DNA of 64,000 nucleotides from positions 1,813,501-1,877,500 of the forward strand of contig OU612074.1 in assembly GCA_914767715.1 (NCBI GenBank), written 5' to 3'. The translations under genes were made by a program, and so were the position numbers. How positions within the stretch are numbered: the first letter of the stretch is position 1; the number at the start of each line of letters is the position of its first letter. Source of the DNA: Membranipora membranacea (taxonomy: Eukaryota > Bryozoa > Gymnolaemata > Cheilostomatida > Membraniporidae). The notes beneath the pieces are model-generated. The model ran no database searches, was not told the origin of the DNA, and saw only the letters and a program-made list of their open reading frames with translations. Shown piece after piece: positions 35,526 to 47,590 of the stretch.

Positions 35526-36399
35526 ACGTTGTTGTTTGTTTGTAATTTGAGTTCGTTTGTCGCAGGCTCTTACTTGGTTACTTACTTACTTACTTCATAC
35601 TTGCCAACCTGTACGCATAAAGCGTTTGTAAACGCTTATTTGACACTAATTGAGTTTTAAACGCAAAACGCTAGTTGTACTCATTTATGGTTTTCCAAAC
35701 GCTTGTTCATCTAATTAGGCTATCAAAAACGCATCTTTTATCTTTAGTGTTTACTTGGTTGTCATGGTTAAATAATAGTCTAAAAATCTGGTATTGGCTG
35801 CAGAAAACCATGATGTTGATTTACAGTTGACTTTTTACCTGTCTAAGTTTTGCATGAGCCAAATTGCAACTTTTCTTCAATGAGACACAACATAACTAGT
35901 AATCCATTGTAGAATATGGTGGTCTGCCAACTTCAACTCTTCTTTAATCAGAGTAACAAAGTTGTCTACCTCCTTGTTGGGGTGAGATAACTCAGATCTC
36001 CTGCCCCAGTGTTTCAAGGGCAAACCAGGGAGGATGGGCAAACAGGGTTTCAAAAAGCCTGTCTTGTCCAGACAGGCTAGGTTACAAACATCTTCTCATT
36101 TATTATTAGCAGATTGCACCTCACAACGCAAAGTGATCTGCACTCCTACGCTACTAAGGACTACTTACTGTGATAATAGCACTTTTCGCGCGTAGCGCGA
36201 AAAATTTTTTGGGGCGTTTTCTGGTCATTTGAGGCACCCTGGAGTTTTGTAAGCATTTTTTTAGCATTTTGCAAATTTTTGTCCTCATTTTGGAAAAATT
36301 AGGTTGGCAAGTCTGCTTACTTACTTAGCGGTGGAGAGAATGGTAAAATAAGAGGTATGCGGGGGAGGGAGGGGGGTCATGTAATTCCTGTTAATTAAC
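35526..36399. other. Intergenic stretch with short hairpins
   Basis: Contains a repeated aaacgc motif at 35610-35735, a short palindrome cctgtcttg/cagacagg at 36050-36080 (see 45059), and the 9-bp perfect hairpin ttttcgcgc/gcgcgaaaa at 36183-36203. No gene seen; missing 5' exons of the SLC5 pseudogene were looked for and not found. Confidence 0.5.
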
Positions 36400-38960
36400 T
36401 ACAGATTTATGTGACAAAGCGTCATAGCTGAAGCTTTCATAGATCGGGGTCCAAGCAAACATCTGGTTAGACATGAAATTAATGTTATAAAACTTCATAG
36501 CTTTAACTTGTTATCCAACATCGAGGGCCAGGTCACAAGTAGTGTTCTAATTCCACCCACCTCAAAACAGAGATTTATATGACAGGGTGTCATAGCTGAA
36601 TGTCATTTATCTCCTTTGCCAAGTCCTGAACTCATGTAGCCAAAGATTTATGTGTCACAACGTCATAGCTGAAATTTTGACAGATCAGGTTCACAACGAA
36701 TATTTGGCTTCTATAAGACATTAGATTAATGAGAAAATAAGATCATAGCAAAAACTCCTAATTGATTAGCTGATATTATCTGATCATTTTATTTTTGTCA
36801 CCTGCAGCGCTTGACATTGAAATGCGGGGCTATTGATTCATAGGTCAGATATCTTTTAGAGTTGTTACCATTGACGAATGTGGTGATATATGTTGTAGCT
36901 GCCTTCCTGGTTCAAAAATAAACTATGTCGGATAATACATTACATTTATTTGGAGACGCATAGTACAGGAAGTTAGAATGAAAAACATGATGAAGACCTT
37001 TTCATTTATGCAACAGATGAATATTGTTCTTTGTACTGTGTCAATGTGCAGGTAACAGACAATTATGAACCCTGTGAAACATGAGGGAATTCTACATATA
37101 AAAGACAGTAGATTGGTTCCTGTGGCCCGTGTCCTCATAAATCCCAGGGCTGCGACGCGTGGGTTTTTCCAACTCCTGACTATAACCCTATGATTTATGT
37201 TATAAAACGTCGAAGCCGTTAATCGTATGTCACAGTTCAGTGTCACAGGGGGTGTCGGCTTTTAACCAAAAAAATAGATTGATGTTACAAAATGTCATAC
37301 CTGAATTTTGATAGATCCGGGTCAAAAAAATCTGGCTCACTTTTCAGACATTAAATCCACCTGATATGAAATACCATAGCTGAAAATCTTCACTCTCTCT
37401 GTTACCCGGTGTTTGACTCCCACAGTATTTGAGATTTTTTATTAGCTTCAAGCAGTGATATGAGGATGGTAAATAAAGAAGGGAATAAAAAAGATGAGGA
37501 TTAACAAAGTTTCTGAAAGATTTAGAACTAACCAAACTCAATTAAGAAAATTAAGTTATTATGCTATTTGACAATCACGGCTTATAGACAGGGCCCGAAT
37601 TTGTTGGCCACTGCATAGTGATAGAGCGAGGGAGAAAGTTGTTTATGGTCCTGTAGCAAGACTTTGTGAGGAACCTAACACAAGATAAGGAGCTTCTCAT
37701 TTAGGCATATTGAGGACGATTGGAACTTAAATTGCTTTGGGTCGTGGAGTATAATGTATGAGAATTGGGTCTATGGAGTGAAGGTTGACACTACAATAAG
37801 ATTCCCTTTATTTAATTTTCCGTATCATTGTTGCATTAGAACCATGTGAAAAAGAGGGATTCTTTCATTATTAGCCAGTTGTTCAAATAACTGTAACATG
37901 AAGCTTGTGTTCGCAAATAGTCCAGGGCTTGGACTTGTTCGCTTGTCAAATTGCTCTTTATAAACTAGAGATTTATGTGACAAAGCTTCATACCTGAAAC
38001 CTCACAAAACATCGAAGCTTAATGTGACCAAGCATCATAGCTAAATATCATTTATCTCATTTGCTGTCCTTGACTCTAAGCCAAAGAACCAAAGATTTAT
38101 GTGATTGTGACACAACTCATTGCTGAAATTTTGACAGGTTTGAACAACAATTTTGGCTTATGTAGGACATTAGAGTAATGAGAAAAGAACATCATAGCTA
38201 AACAACCTGATAATAATCTAGAGATATATGTGACAAAGCGCCACAGCTGGGACCTTAACAGATCCTGGTAAAAAAACAATTGGTCAGACATTGGATTAAT
38301 GTTGGAAAAAAAACATAGGTGTTTATCCTTTATTCAGTGGCTCTTAAACCAAAGATTGTTGTGACTAAACGTCATAGCCAGGGCTCTCAAGCTGGGAGAA
38401 TCCAAAACCTGAGTTTTGCCGATACCGTGTTTCAGGTGGCATTTCAATGGCGTGAAATGCGCTGTGCACAAACAGCTTAGAGTTTTAGAGCTCTGTTAGC
38501 CTCCTCAATGGGTCCGGCCGCCAAAGCCTAGAGAGCAATTTAGGCCTCTGCATATGAGTGATACTGGTTTTTTAGAGTTGTTAGCAGATCATTGATATAT
38601 AGTCACTGTAAAATTCAGCCTGGTTAATGTATTTCATATATCACAACATAAATTTGTTTCTTTATAATCATACAACTAGGCCACACTGAGAGGAATTCCC
38701 CAACTTTGATGGAAATGAGGCAAAATCTGAGATTTTAGCTAATATTTTAAAATCCCCTGAGTTGCCTGTGTTGAACCCAAAAACCTGAGTAACTCGGGCT
38801 AAATCTGAGTGGATGAGAGCCCTGCATAGCTGAGATTCTGACAGATTGAGGTCACAGCAAACCTCGATCTCCTGTTAGAGGACAGATTATAGTGATATAA
38901 TGTCATAGCTGAAAATCCTACCCGGTGTTTGACCCTCTATTGGGGTAATCAAGAAACGGA
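36400..38960. repeat. Diverged repeat field with gtgacaaagcgtcatagctgaa-type motif
   Basis: The motif agatttatgtgacaaagcgt + catagctgaa, with changes, recurs near 36409, 36570, 36643, 37276, 37970, 38020, 38093, 38222, 38355 and 38900. It is often followed by a 'ttgacagatc(a/c)gg' block and then by '(a/t)gacattagattaatg'. Spacing varies, so this is an old, broken tandem or nested array. No coding content seen. Confidence 0.75.
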
Positions 38961-40683
38961 CTACTGCATTTCTGTACTATTGGCTTTTTGAACCTATGTC
39001 CTATGTCCGATGTCCTATGCAGTCAAGATTTATTTGTCAACTTCACACTTTAACTTAAATTCACCTCAACCCACAAACAAATAAAAATGCCTTATACTGC
39101 AACCTTTTTTTCTGTCCAGTTAAAATGTTTTATCGCTTGAAATAACCTCGAAAGCATTAATCACTTTTTCATCATGAGTAACCAGATATTACCGTGATAA
39201 AACTTCTTCGCTTAAAATTTCTCAAATATCTGAGTCAAAAATACAAGCTTTGCGTGCTCATCCGTCTATTTCTGTCTTCTGCAGGGGTGAGAGGGTCGGT
39301 TCTTGATACTGTACTGAGGCACCATTTATTGGTTGATTGTACCAGTTTGACTCTGCAGCCTATAAAATTCAACTCATAAATAAACACAACATTCTTGTCT
39401 TATTAGAACGTTGCAGCAACAAAGTGTGGCAATGCCCCAACTAACAACCAGCAGCACCTTACAGTATTTTGATAAGCCCAATTAGTTGTTTGAAAAAGCT
39501 GTTCATAGTCGCTTTCTGATTTTATTGTGTCTGAATACCATACTTAAGCCCAACACTCTGGTTTCACCAACGCTGCACTGCTCTATTACATTGCCAAGTC
39601 TCAGCTAGCCAACATGGTGGACAAAAATTGAGGGTTGCGATGCCTTGCAACAGTATGTTTGAGACTGGCTTCTGGTTTGCAAGATGTTTTAGTTGATGAA
39701 GTTCAAGCAGGAGTTGCCTTCTACATTTCTAAGGGAAGACAACAATATTTGCAAGTAGAAGTCAACAATTTTATGATGGCACCAGGTAGTTTGGGGCCTA
39801 ACTCCCTGATGGCACTGAGATCGTACCATAATGATTTGCTTTTGATATTTATAGATTTGAACTTCACCGAATGACAAGCATATCACAAGACCGCTCATTG
39901 GCGTGTCCTTTCAGTAAAACCAAACAGTCTTCTCCCTCTAACTCTTTGGTCTTCCTTAGTATAACATTAATCCAGTGATAATGGATTTTAGGATAATGCT
40001 TATGTTCTTGTCCGTGCATTAATACCTACCAAATAGGAGCAACGTGGCTGATTTATTCACCTATTATTGTCATTTAACCCAGTCTGCTCTACATCTCCTT
40101 CACTTCAAAAACATAGTTTTCTCACTGTATACCGTACAGATCGCTCACTGTATAATTATAGCGTGAGCGCATCTATTATTACAAGTGCACATATCGGAAG
40201 AGACTAAATGACATCATTCATTGATCCAGAGGGGCTGATTTATTTGTAACTGCATGGGGAATGATGTTCCACTTTGATGCAAAAAAAAAGAACAATAATT
40301 CAAATATGTACATAAGTTAATTAATCTTAACAGATCTCTGGTCATATTCAGTGAAATGATGACTCATCCACGCCAGCATGAAACTTGTTTGTGATACTCG
40401 CACCTCACATTAATATATACAACTGGTCATACCAATCATTAAAGAGAGAGAAAAGACAGATTTAAACATTATAGCTACAGGTGTAGCTAATGGTATCAAC
40501 AACATTGTGGAGATGTGACTGAGATGTTCTATCAGAATCCGTAACTTAATTGGCCGTTTCAAATAGCACATACAGCCAAACAGTCCTTTAGGAATTGCTA
40601 AGGACTGTAATGCCGCTGTACATGTTACATAAGATAATTATCAGGTGACTATTGCAGCAGAGCAGAGTTGTGTACATCTCTCT
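38961..40683. other. Intergenic and 3' flank of the ELAV-like gene
   Basis: No exon recognised. On the minus strand an aataaa (plus-strand tttatt at 40239-40244) lies about 440 bases after the stop of the ELAV-like gene and is a candidate polyA signal. Confidence 0.45.
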
Positions 40684-43676
40684 CTACCACTGTGGTGTGC
40701 CGGCAGCGCCGTATGAGGCGTATCCTGTACCAGCAGCAGCCCCGTACCCAGCGTACGGGTCGTAGGTCTCATAACCTGTAGCGGCAGCAGCTCCATAACC
40801 TGCGGCAGCATTAGGGTCAGCGTATCCTCCGTACTGATCATATGTAGGCTGAGCGTAACCTGCAGGTATACAACACAGGAATTTACTAGAGATTTACTTT
40901 TACTCTGCCACATTGGGATGCAGTCCTTAGACACATATTGACGCCGGAAACAATATCAAGTTATCACACGGTATCACACGGTATCACACGGTATCACTCG
41001 GTATCACACGGTATCACACGGTATCACACGGTATCTCACGGTATCACACGGTATCACACGGTATCACACGGTATCACACGGTATCACTCGGTATCACACG
41101 GTATCACACGGTATCACACGGTATCACACGGTATCACACGGTATCACACGGTATCACACGGTATCACACGGTATCACACGGTATCACACGGTATCACACG
41201 GTATCACTCGGTATCACTCGGTATCACACGGTATCACACGGTATCACACGGTATCACACGGTATCACACGGTATCACACGTTATCACACGGTATCACTCG
41301 GTATCACACGGTATCACACGGTATCACACGGTATCACTCGGTATCACTCGGTATCACACGGTATCGAGACTATACATTTTTATTGATATGGTGACTTGGA
41401 TGTGGAAGGCCACTTCAATCAGCAATGTACACAGGGGAAAATCTAAAGAACACTACTTGGGATCAACAGATATATACTAGAATCATTCCAATGTCAGCAT
41501 CATTAACTAAAGGCCTGATTTACTTTAGTGCTTCACTATTAGTAAAAGTAGAATACTAACCGTATGCATCATAAGCTGATGGAGCCTGACTGTAAGCTCC
41601 CCTGCCTCGTCCTCTGCCGTTACCGACACCTCGTGGTGCGCCTCTACCCCCTCTGAATCCACCACCACGCATACCCCCTCCTCTACCTCCTCGCATACCT
41701 CCGCCCCTTCCACCTCTCATCATACCACCTCTACCTCCTCGAGAGTTAGGTGGGTTCTGTCCCTGTCAACATGTCACATAAATCACAAATAGCAGACATC
41801 ATTCATATAAAATGTAGTTGTTTGCATTCCTGAGACTGATATCCGAAGCGACAAGTCTGTGAACCATAACAATACAGCAGTCCAATCTGATGATCGTGAA
41901 GGCATTTAACTTCCAGGTACAATAAGTAATGCGTACTGAATTTTTCACCATACAATTTGGAGTTACCCTTCCAATTTGATAAATTCAAGGAGCACATAAC
42001 TCCCAATTACAACTACGATAATTTGGGTAACTACCACCAGGGAGTTTGGGACTCCTAAACTCCCTGCTACCACATTTTTGAAGCCTTTCGCTCATACAGT
42101 TTCTCATTTGTACTGAATATGGTGATGGCAAGCTTAGTGCTGAGTTGAAACATGATTACATTGTGGATTTATAAGATAAACTTGAACATAATGCACTGTC
42201 AGTAGTTTTACCTTAGGAGATTTGAATCTGATCTGCAGTGTGTTGCCCATGAAATCTGAACCGTTTAGAGAGTTGACAGCGTTTTCTGCTTCGGTGGCGT
42301 CCGCCATAGTGACAAATCCGAATCCCTTACCCTGACCTGTCGCAAAGTCCTGTATCACATTGACCTGCATAGAGATATACAACATGTTGCAATGTAGGAT
42401 ATCCAGCTTATACCATTTTATCAGAGGCCAAGAAGTATTTCTAAATGAATCCTTACATTGATAAATTCAAACCATTGTCACACCACAAGATAAATATATT
42501 TATTCGATCAAGTAGATTGTGAACAATCACCCAGTTCAGCATCAATTTATATTCTCAAGTATGAGATGAAATCTCTTTTCTATAAACACAATGTATGTAT
42601 TGACTCATACCTTGGCTACGTTTCCGTAAGGGGCGAATACACCATGGAGCTGTCCTTCGTCGGTCTGGTAACCTATGTTATATGCAAAGATGATAAATCC
42701 TAGCTCATTCTTCTCAGCGTTAGCTGCAGATGCGGGTACTCCGGGATCTCCAGCTCCTGGCTTACCTCGGCCCATTGGGTTATATCTACAGGGTACAGAT
42801 GGCAAGTTAACTTATGTGAAGAGAGGACAGAGCGCACTCGACTTTATATTGTCAGACGGGGTAGTTCTATCTGGGCGATATGTAAACTAACAGTACCGTA
42901 ATAATCAAGGTGCCACAATAGACATAGACATTGTTAAATTGCTGCAGAAACTTAACACGAGTTTAAAAAATACATATTCATGGTACGGACATATTCAGTA
43001 ACAGACAAGACTGATGATACACCAGTCAATGACTGATAGGCTAAGAGTACTGATAATTACCTGGCCCCACCACCACCTCCTCTACCCTGTCTCATAGGTC
43101 CACCTCCTCCAGTGGTGGGTATACTAAATCCCTGCTGCTCTACTGGAGCTGCTGCTACTACATTAGGGTCCGCCGCTGTCTGATCTCCGTACCATCCATT
43201 GGAACCATTAGTGGCTGTCATATCATACACAATACAATATTAAACACATAAATAAGATGTGACAAAGCATCATTGTTCTTGTAATCATATTGATACAGGT
43301 TGTCTAAATTTCAGAGTGGTCATCACCTATGGATAGAAGTGGTTCTCCTCTCCTATGTATTATCCTTCACCAGGGCTTCAGGGGCCGTAGATGGTTTGTT
43401 GGTGACATGTTGGATCAACTACCCTGCAGCTAGTAATTATAGCTTCTTGTATAAAGCACCCATTAATCATAAACCAGATAATCAACAGTTAACCTACTAA
43501 TCTTAGAAAGAAACCTTTGAAACTGTGAAAAGAACTGAGACTAGATCAGTTTTTATCTGGATATGACCTAGTTTGCTCACCTTCTGTGTATTGCTGATCA
43601 GCTGGGGCGCCCTCAGCGTACCCCTCAGTTCCTGGTGCTGCGTAGGCTGGATCCATGACTATTTGTGTGGTGTGAT
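40684..43676 (-). CDS. Single-RRM, ELAV-RRM3-like RNA-binding protein with RGG and YG-rich tails
   Basis: Coding exons: 43581-43656, 43061-43214, 42611-42785, 42212-42364, 41561-41762 and 40684-40859, all GT-AG and in phase; 311 residues. Exon 1 starts at 43676 after a ttttctctag acceptor, leaving 20 untranslated bases before the ATG. The single RRM spans about 106-186: RNP2 is IIFAYNIG, followed by the DEG-x-L-x-x-x-F-x-PYG signature of the third RRM of ELAV/Hu proteins, and RNP1 is KGFGFVTM (148-155). The N-terminal part (1-105) is Y/G/A/Q-rich with an RG box near 68-77. Residues 192-237 are a dense RGG region (RGGRGG, MRGGGFRGG, GRGRGRG). The tail (about 254-311) carries GYG, QYGGY and YAGYG motifs. 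It should bind RNA and probably condense or shuttle like other RGG/YG proteins. RRM1 and RRM2 of ELAV are absent and no exons for them were found. Confidence 0.85.
40962..41375. repeat. 10-bp tandem array (ggtatcacac), about 40 copies
   Basis: Forty near-identical decamers lie in intron 5 of the ELAV-like gene. Variants are mainly ggtatcactc. The flanks caatatcaagttatc and ggtatcgagactatac match, in inverted sense, those of the short array at 3838-3932. The long open frame through it is a 30-bp by-product. Confidence 0.9.
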
Positions 43677-45259
43677 CTAGAGAAAATACATATACATCTG
43701 AACATTATAAGGGAAATGTGAATGTGTGACAAGCAAAAATAGCTGAAACTGCCACCATAAGCAAAGGCAAAATAGCAATTAGGGCCGTTGGTGGTCGTTG
43801 AAAAATACTGGCAAGTAAAACAAATGAAGATCTGTCAAAATATGTGTATATAAGACCACAACACAAAACACAGCAAAGGGGATTAAAATTATAAAAAGGA
43901 AAAATAAAAATAAGACCGTGTCGGTCTTTCTACCTTTATCCTGGAAAAATGTGTTCTCTAGTCTTGGTGACAAAAATTCCGAGCTCAGTAAAAACGAGGT
44001 TCAGTGTCGATACGGCAAAAGATTCGGCAAAAATATCTGCACTCGACGACGCAAAGATGTCGTAGAAAACTGTATCACTGTTCGAAAAATGAAAAAAGAG
44101 AATACATGTTAGAGCAACAATTACAGCTGATTCAAAATGTCATTGCTTGGCCACTCCAAGTGACAAGAAAAATGCTAAAAACTATTCCATTAAGCAAAGA
44201 CGGATATATACCATGGATTGTGACAGGAGCAGGTGACGCAGGGGCATGTTGTTGCAAGACAGCCACCCCGACTCATGTTATGGTTGAAACTAGATAGGCC
44301 AGCAGCTGTGCTTACAGCCATTACCTCTAGAACACAGCAGCAGTTCAACATATCCTGCAATCACAAATTTATAGGACTGTAAATCTTTCTAACTAAGTTT
44401 GATAAGTTCAACAAAATCTTAGATGCATTAACTCTATCATGGGAGGATGGTTGGTGTTGTATCCAGTTAGTACATAGTAGCAGGCGCTACAATAGTCCTG
44501 AGAGTATTTAATCCCAAGACACGATCACCTATTGTAGATATTAATATCAACATCTTGTTTGTAACTGTCAGTTCCGATTGTCATTTATTGATTCAAACAA
44601 GTTACAATAGAATAGTAGAACAATCCAATGACGTATCAGCTAGGCCTAGCATTCCAGTCTAACACACCCCTCCCCCCGCTACCTATCTAATTCTTTCATT
44701 CATCGGCAACAACAAACAATTACAAAGAACAATCATTGAATCAATCAGATGAATTGCCTACCTACGCCTAACTTACAGCACACAACACTTTTTTAGCAAG
44801 TTTAAGTAAGTCTTTTGTTTTTATCAATTTCCAGCAAATCCTCCTCTCCTGTCAGGCAAAATTTACTTCAATTAGTACATTAATACAATAATGATTACAC
44901 TACTAGTTACTACTCTACTTGTCATGTCAAGCAAATTGACTCAATTTCACCTTTTCAGTTTTTCAGCACACACAACAGAACAGGTTACAGTTACTTACTT
45001 ACTAAGATTCAAATCAGACTAATAGCTAGAAACTATTGTATGATGAGGTAGATAAATAAGCCTGCCTTGACAAGCTTGTCAAGACAGGCTAGTAGAAGTA
45101 GTGATATATATATAATATATGTGTGTAAGTTACAGTTGTAAGTAAGAAGATAATCATGAATGAAGAATGAATGAATGAGCAGTCACCAGGTCACAGACAA
45201 CGATGATGATGAGGGTACTTCACTAACTTATCATCCTTGAGATTTCAGTCTGTACATAC
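43677..45259. other. 5' intron of the ELAV-like gene
   Basis: Runs from the acceptor at 43677-43678 to the likely donor of a non-coding exon at 45259-45258. It contains no recognised exon. A short palindrome, agcctgccttgacaagcttg + tcaagacaggct, is at 45064-45095. Confidence 0.5.
45059..45098. repeat. Short palindrome, cctgtcttgacaag family
   Basis: agcctgccttgacaag meets its near-perfect complement cttgtcaagacaggct. Relatives occur at 19376-19415, 36050-36080 and 62693-62745, with spacers of differing length. Probably a very small transposon remnant family. Confidence 0.6.
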
Positions 45260-45390
45260 CTGGATGTGACGATGTGACTCTGGTGGAAAGAGAGCGTTTG
45301 CCAGGTAGAACTTTGAGGTTGGTGGTCAGTAAATTTGAAGTTTGCAGTGGGACAACAACGAGGAGACAAAAGGAATAATGTAAAGCGCCC
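45260..45390 (-). other. Probable 5' non-coding exon of the ELAV-like gene
   Basis: On the minus strand, cacatccag is followed by a strong donor gtatgtac at 45259. This pairs with the acceptor upstream of the coding start at 43676. The transcription start is not visible; the right limit given is only approximate. Confidence 0.4.
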
Positions 45391-45831
45391 CCTGGTGATT
45401 GCTGTGTGATGTCACTACAAACAGCTGACCAATCAGCCACCTGGTAATGTACTCTTTGAAGCCAAAGTCACAATTGCTAGAAAGGCCTCCAAACATTAAA
45501 GGCCTTGCAAGGTAAGTAGAGTTGGCTGAGTTTAATATAACTTGAGAACTGCCGTGAATTGATTGCAACAGGTTACTCCTGAGATACTTTTACACACAAC
45601 CTTTGGTAATTAAAATATTATTACACTCAACTAAGGCTTTCTGCATTGATAGCTACTGAGTCATCATCATATTTACTGTATGCTATTCTCAACTGTATTT
45701 ATTCCAGTCATTATCTCCTCCAGCACAATTAATAGCGCACTATTTAAGTTTTAACTTGGAAAAGGTGGGGTCAAAACATTGGCATAGCTCTGGGAACTGG
45801 CGCGTTCTGGGCTGTCGCTGACACATAGTCG

Positions 45832-46054
45832 CTTCTATTGGCTAAGATCAAAGTGTCATGGCCAATGGCTGATTAGTGCCTGTTTCAGTTTCTGGCAGCT
45901 TGCTGCACACTCACGATTAGGAGGTCCACCATATGGCCTCACCTCTAGGATGCATTCTAGTTTACTAGGATGTAACACACTCTCAGTACAAGGACTCCGG
46001 GCAACTGGCGTCCCTCTTTAGGGGCAGCCCACCCTCTGTTTTGTCATAAACAGG
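45832..46054 (+). mobile_element. SINE with U2 snRNA-like head, copy 3
   Basis: The body is shared with copies 1 and 2: ggctaagatcaaagtgtca, ctgattagtgcct, ctaggatgcattctag, gtccctcttta, then ggggcagcccaccctctg. The head lacks the tcggcc bases of U2. It is flanked by a perfect 15-bp target-site duplication, gctgacacatagtcg (45817-45831 and 46055-46069). This fixes both ends of the element and shows target-primed retrotransposition. Confidence 0.9.
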
Positions 46055-46773
46055 GCTGACACATAGTCGGAAAACCCTGACTGGCATTCTGGGATACCAT
46101 CGGCTTAGCTGGGAAAACCCATGACTGGTGGTATTCCACTACATATAATATATCGAGCATACATACAGATGGTCAACTGGCCATTACAACTAACTAGCTC
46201 ACTTATCTGACCTAACAAGGTTACACACTTATCACACACTATTGGTATCCATTCCATTCATACTCTCACCTGGACATACTGACAGACACACTCGACATCT
46301 ATCTCTCTGGTAATTATTATTTACATCTAAACCTTCTTGCATACTGATATAAATCTTAGCTGGGCTAAGTTGAACCACCTTGCGATTAGCATCCAACTAC
46401 GTATCACAACTCCTTGATTGAACCAATAGATAGTTCCTGATTATATCATTTGCACTACAGATTTTGTTCGCGGCGAAATGGTCACTGTGTCACATTCCCA
46501 CCATCACACAAGGATAGGCGCCATCAAAGGCACTATCAACACTATCACAATCAGAGGACAATACTACTGATGCCCTACTGGATGGGTACATGTACCCGCT
46601 CTGAACCCAAATGCCCTACCCACGGGATGGAATTCTGGAACAATGTCCAACTCCATATGTAGTTATGTCCAAAAACTGAGGCACGCCCCTTAGGCGGTCT
46701 AGCGTGATGTCTCTTTGATCCTGATCCTAACACTGATGTCAAACGCTATTCTTTCAAACAGCGTGTTTATAAG

Positions 46774-47060
46774 TACCCTATAGGAGTTTGGCTTTTGCGG
46801 CATTTAGGATTCGCTTTTCGCGTTTTTTGCCTAAGTAGCGAAATGAATTGAGTGTATCTTAAATTAAACTCACTCACCATAGTTTCATAAACAATGCACA
46901 ATTATACAGGAATACACCTTACCTGGGCATGCAAGGTAGTGTGGCGTAGTGGTCTAAGTGTCTGCCTTGCAATCAGCTGGAGGGTTTAGTACTAGCTAAA
47001 TTTAGTACCAGGTCCAGATAGCGAAATTAAACTCTAGCTAAATTAAACTCCTATAGGGTA
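46774..47060. mobile_element. MITE with perfect 16-bp inverted termini
   Basis: taccctataggagttt (46774-46789) and aaactcctatagggta (47045-47060) are exact inverted repeats about 290 bp apart. The interior contains a tRNA-like piece at about 46932-46985 (gtggcgtagtggtctaagtg, tctgccttgcaatcag), which resembles the A-box part of a tRNA-derived SINE, with a decayed B box. Confidence 0.75.
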
Positions 47061-47590
47061 TATGAATCCAAGTTCAAATAGGCTGAATAGTACATAGCGA
47101 AATGGCAATAAAATGCGACCAATGACAGTGTATGTAGTCTCTTTTCTTTTTTTTTCCTGCTTGGTCGGTCCGGCCTGGAGGTGAAATGAAGCCTACAAAT
47201 ATATCTTGCCCCGAAATAGCATCTAGGAATCACTGAACCTACTTTGACTTCACTGACTAGACAGACCTCTCTTTTACACTTGGTTTATACAAGTGTGACT
47301 CCTTTACTCCTTTCCTTAGTTTATGTACCCACTCCACTCAGTAGTAACATAAACAGCCCCCCTTTTTCTTTTCTTTTATTTTTTTATTTTTTACTCATTA
47401 TAACAATTCAATGCTGTTAAGACATGAAACCCCCATTAAAAATGGTAACAACTAAATAATGGACTTTCTGATCATTACTGACGTATTTCCGATTAACTGT
47501 GCTACAGTCAATCAAGTAAAAACTAAATACCGCCAATTAACGGAGCCCAAGCTCAGACGGCGATCAAACCATCGGATGAATCAGATGAAA

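Noticed and set aside
40938-41480. 180-residue plus-strand open frame
   Set aside because: Translation of the 10-bp array, giving a 10-residue period. It lies antisense in an intron of the ELAV-like gene.
46930-46990. Functional tRNA gene
   Set aside because: Only the A-box half is good; the B box is decayed and no acceptor stem can be formed, so it is read as a SINE remnant.
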